NCBI GenBank assembly: GCA_019694875.1
Contig: JAIBBC010000001.1
Span: forward strand, 992,001-1,056,000
Direction: 5' to 3'
Source of the DNA: Cyclobacteriaceae bacterium
GTDB lineage: Bacteria > Bacteroidota > Bacteroidia > Cytophagales > Cyclobacteriaceae
Length of the DNA stretch: 64,000 nt
Part shown: piece by piece, positions 61,555-64,000 of the stretch
Layout of the letters: each line of letters starts with the position of its first letter
Numbering within the stretch: position 1 is the stretch's first letter
Translations under genes and position numbers: made by a program
The notes under the pieces: generated by a model
What the model was told of the DNA's origin: nothing
The model's input: only the letters and a program-made list of their open reading frames with translations
Databases searched by the model: none

Positions 61555-62913
61555 ATGATAAAAGAATATCTTACCCAAAACAAGGATCGCTTTCTTTCCG
61601 AATTGTTCGAATTGTTACGAATACCTTCTGTAAGTGCCGATAGTAAACACTCCGGTGATGTGCGAAAAGCAGCTGAATACCTGCTCGAGAAACTGAAGGC
61701 TGCCGGTGTTGACAAAGTTGAATTGTGCGAGACAGCCGGACATCCGATCGTGTTTGGAGAAAAAATTATCAATCCATCCCTTCCAACGGTACTTGTCTAC
61801 GGACACTATGATGTCCAGCCACCCGATCCGCTTGATTTATGGACGTCACCTCCGTTCGAACCCGTTATAAAAGATGATAAGATTTATGCCCGCGGTTCAT
61901 GCGATGACAAGGGGCAGGTATACATGCACGTGAAGGCTTTCGAAGCCATGACTAAACTCAATGCTTTGAGTTGTAATATCAAGTTTATGATTGAAGGTGA
62001 AGAAGAGGTAGGCTCCGAGCACCTGGCAACATTCGTAAAGGAAAACAAGGCCAAGCTAAAGGCCGATGTAATTCTGATTTCCGATACGGCAATAATTTCA
62101 CTCGATCATCCGTCTATTACCGTGGGCCTGCGTGGGTTGAGTTATATGGAGGTTGAAGTAACAGGCCCTAACCGTGACCTGCATTCGGGCGTTTACGGTG
62201 GAGCCGTGGCCAATCCGATCAATATACTGAGTAAGATGATTGCATCACTGCACGATGAGCAGGGCCGCGTAACCATACCCGGATTCTACGACAAAGTTGT
62301 TCAGTTAAGTGCTTCCGATCGTGAGGCAATAAACAAAGCACCGTTCTCTCTAGAGAACTATAAAAAAGATCTTAACATCGATGATGTTAAAGGCGAAGAC
62401 GGTTACACCACCGTTGAACGCACGGGCATTCGCCCGACACTCGATGTCAATGGAATCTGGGGGGGATATACCGGAGAAGGAGCTAAAACTGTACTGCCAT
62501 CAAAAGCATACGCGAAAATTTCTATGCGGCTTGTTCCAAACCAGGAGAATAATGAAATATCAGAATTGTTTGCCAAACACTTTAAATCTATCGCGCCAAA
62601 ATCGGTTAAGGTTAAAGTAACGGCCTTGCACGGTGGTCAGGCCGCTGTTACGCCTACTGATTCAAAAGCATTTAAAGCAGCCAGCGCAGCCTTTGAAGAG
62701 GTTTGGGGCAAACGTCCCATCCCGACACGCGATGGAGGAAGTATTCCGATTGTGGCACTTTTTAAGAAAGAACTTGGTTTGGATACCGTGTTGATGGGGT
62801 TCGGTCTCGACTCCGATGCCATCCACTCACCCAATGAACATTATGGAATCAAAAACTTTATGCTCGGTATTGAAACCATAACTGCGTTTTATAAGCATTT
62901 TTCAAAATCATAG
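61555..62913 (+). CDS. M20-family dipeptidase
   Basis: 452 aa from the ATG at 61555. Di-zinc site: H84-x-D86 (LVYGHYDVQPPD), bridging D117 (ARGSCDDKGQ), catalytic E150/E151 (MIEGEEEVGSEH) and the last histidine in DAIHSPNEHYG. The dimerisation domain sits at about 185-340 (VTGPNRDLHSGVYGGAV). No signal peptide, so cytosolic. It hydrolyses dipeptides, probably of the carnosinase-like (CNDP) branch. Confidence 0.93.
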   Translation: MIKEYLTQNKDRFLSELFELLRIPSVSADSKHSGDVRKAAEYLLEKLKAAGVDKVELCETAGHPIVFGEKIINPSLPTVLVYGHYDVQPPDPLDLWTSPPFEPVIKDDKIYARGSCDDKGQVYMHVKAFEAMTKLNALSCNIKFMIEGEEEVGSEHLATFVKENKAKLKADVILISDTAIISLDHPSITVGLRGLSYMEVEVTGPNRDLHSGVYGGAVANPINILSKMIASLHDEQGRVTIPGFYDKVVQLSASDREAINKAPFSLENYKKDLNIDDVKGEDGYTTVERTGIRPTLDVNGIWGGYTGEGAKTVLPSKAYAKISMRLVPNQENNEISELFAKHFKSIAPKSVKVKVTALHGGQAAVTPTDSKAFKAASAAFEEVWGKRPIPTRDGGSIPIVALFKKELGLDTVLMGFGLDSDAIHSPNEHYGIKNFMLGIETITAFYKHFSKS

Positions 62914-62955
62914 TGATTTTATAACCACTCCCAGTCATTATTCGTTGATCCGATC

Positions 62956-64000
62956 ATGAAACTTAAAAAAGCTCTCCTGCTGTCTTACTTTTTACTGATG
63001 TTGCTTGTGCAATCATTCGCGCAGGTGCTTGAACCGGCTAAGTGGTCGTGGGAGAGTTCAAAGAAGACTGTTAAAGTCGGAGAGGAGCTTGAGATAATTT
63101 TTAAAGTTTCGATCGATGACAACTGGTACATGTATGCCAATGACTTTGACCCGGAATGCGGCCCTCTCCTGACAGAGGTCAAGTTTCCGAACATAAAAGG
63201 TTTTAAAGTTGTCGGTAAGCTCAAGGCAATAAATCCTAAAACAAAGCACGATGACGTTTTCGGATGCGATGTAAAGATTTTTGAACACAACGGAGAATTC
63301 CGTCAGAAGATAAAAATCTTGTCTGCAGACGCAGTGATCTCCGGAACGTACGAAGGACAAACCTGTACCGAAGCCGGAAAGTGTATTCCTTTCGATGGTG
63401 AATTTACAGTTACCGGCATCAGCATCGCGGCTGATACGAAAGCTGAAACAAAGCAGAATCCCCAAGTAGTAAAAGAAACTACACCGAAAGAGAAACCAAA
63501 CGAGGTAAAAGAATTACAGGTCGTAGCCGACACGGTCAAAGCTCCATCGGAAACGAAGCAGCAATACAATTCGAAAATCTCGGGCCCGGTGCTCGACAAA
63601 ACGATCCTCGAAGGCAAACCAACATACGGCAATGATTCGTTCTGGACGTTGCTTGTGCTGGCGTTCATCGCGGGCTTAACGTCATTGATCACACCGTGCG
63701 TGTTCCCGATGATTCCCATGACGGTTACATTCTTCTTAAAAGACACCCAAACAAAACGGGAAGGAATCAAAAAGGCCATCATCTTCGGATTATCCATTAT
63801 TGTTTTGTATTCATCGGCCGGAACAATTTTCGCGATCCTGCTTGGGCCGGATGGCCTTAATGCGCTGGCAACAAACTGGGCACTGAACCTTTTCATTTTC
63901 GTTGTATTCCTGATTTTTGCACTCTCGTTCTTCGGGCTCTTTGAAATCAATGCACCGTACAAGCTGGTCAATAAGATCGATCAGAAGGCTGAAAAGGGTG
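62956..64000 (+). CDS. DsbD-family protein-disulfide reductase, 3' end beyond the window
   Basis: First 348 residues are visible. Signal peptide MKLKKALLLSYFLLMLLVQSFA; N-terminal DsbD-type immunoglobulin domain (about 25-150) with its cysteine pair in EGQTCTEAGKCIPF; a charged linker at about 155-210; then the membrane part with LTSLITPCVFPMIPMTVTF, which carries the first redox cysteine of the CcdA-like core. It passes electrons from cytosolic thioredoxin to the periplasm and would supply the TlpA-like proteins encoded at 14-16 kb. The C-terminal thioredoxin domain is not in view. Confidence 0.92.
   Translation, partial: MKLKKALLLSYFLLMLLVQSFAQVLEPAKWSWESSKKTVKVGEELEIIFKVSIDDNWYMYANDFDPECGPLLTEVKFPNIKGFKVVGKLKAINPKTKHDDVFGCDVKIFEHNGEFRQKIKILSADAVISGTYEGQTCTEAGKCIPFDGEFTVTGISIAADTKAETKQNPQVVKETTPKEKPNEVKELQVVADTVKAPSETKQQYNSKISGPVLDKTILEGKPTYGNDSFWTLLVLAFIAGLTSLITPCVFPMIPMTVTFFLKDTQTKREGIKKAIIFGLSIIVLYSSAGTIFAILLGPDGLNALATNWALNLFIFVVFLIFALSFFGLFEINAPYKLVNKIDQKAEKG

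Noticed and set aside
1..64000. Search for CRISPR arrays, tRNA or rRNA genes, insertion sequences, prophage or defence islands
   Set aside because: No regularly spaced repeats, cloverleaf-like sequences, transposase, integrase, or restriction or toxin genes were seen; the gene content is ordinary chromosomal housekeeping and envelope functions.

Overview
The window looks like chromosomal DNA of a free-living Bacteroidota, most likely order Cytophagales. The reasons are the gliding/type IX secretion lipoproteins GldB and GldD, Bacteroidota-type promoter boxes (TAnnTTTG), a Y_Y_Y-type sensor propeller, DUF6702 and DUF3667 proteins, a long Bacteroidota-form IspH, a 29-residue COX24-type protein next to RNase E/G, frequent GTG/TTG starts and few Shine-Dalgarno sequences. 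I see no tRNA, rRNA, CRISPR, insertion sequence, phage or plasmid gene. This is densely packed core and near-core genome. The less ordinary material is small repeats, odd start sites, altered active sites and a few unrecognised genes.

Layout. 1-6.6 kb: partial RlmI-type rRNA methyltransferase, DegP/HtrA protease, a 57-aa protein, IspH with no ordinary start codon, a 2H phosphoesterase, a REP-like palindrome, a double YCII protein and a class V aminotransferase. 6.6-9.0 kb (minus): mutY, ssb and gldD, with a palindromic repeat where gldE often sits. 9.0-12.0 kb: HU, TPR protein, COX24 mini-protein, RNase E/G, closed by a clear terminator. 12-15.8 kb: PrsW-like protease, three secreted thioredoxin-fold proteins, a methyltransferase and a SugE/Gdx exporter. 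15.7-16.1 kb: a 343-bp gene-free stretch with two inverted DnaA-box-like sites.

16-31 kb: flavin oxidoreductase and VOC protein, recG, a periplasmic propeller sensor followed by a multi-PAS histidine kinase, then a tightly overlapped run: DinB protein, PBP4-type peptidase, NagZ-like hydrolase with a coiled-coil tail, two membrane-anchored coiled-coil proteins, N-formylglutamate amidohydrolase and HutF. The last two are the closing steps of histidine breakdown. PBP4 and NagZ both act on cell wall, so the coiled-coil pair beside them may be an envelope complex.

31-48 kb: S9 peptidase, GNAT, FucP-like sugar symporter, two surface-type hypothetical proteins, a stand-alone response regulator converging on a small histidine kinase, LEA-like lipoprotein, 2OG-Fe(II) oxygenase, second DinB protein, dienelactone hydrolase, acyl-CoA ligase, DNA polymerase I whose proofreading residues look lost, a serine/threonine dehydratase, and a two-helix channel-like protein without a selectivity filter.

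48-64 kb: DUF3667 protein, M1 aminopeptidase, HupE and DUF6702, gldB, tpiA, prmA, a GMC oxidoreductase with its subunit-3 partner, a secreted protein of about 1,585 residues that I cannot assign, an M20 dipeptidase, and the start of a DsbD-type reductase that runs off the right edge. The best candidates for something undescribed are the giant secreted protein, the NagZ/coiled-coil trio, the filterless channel-like protein and the ispH start region.
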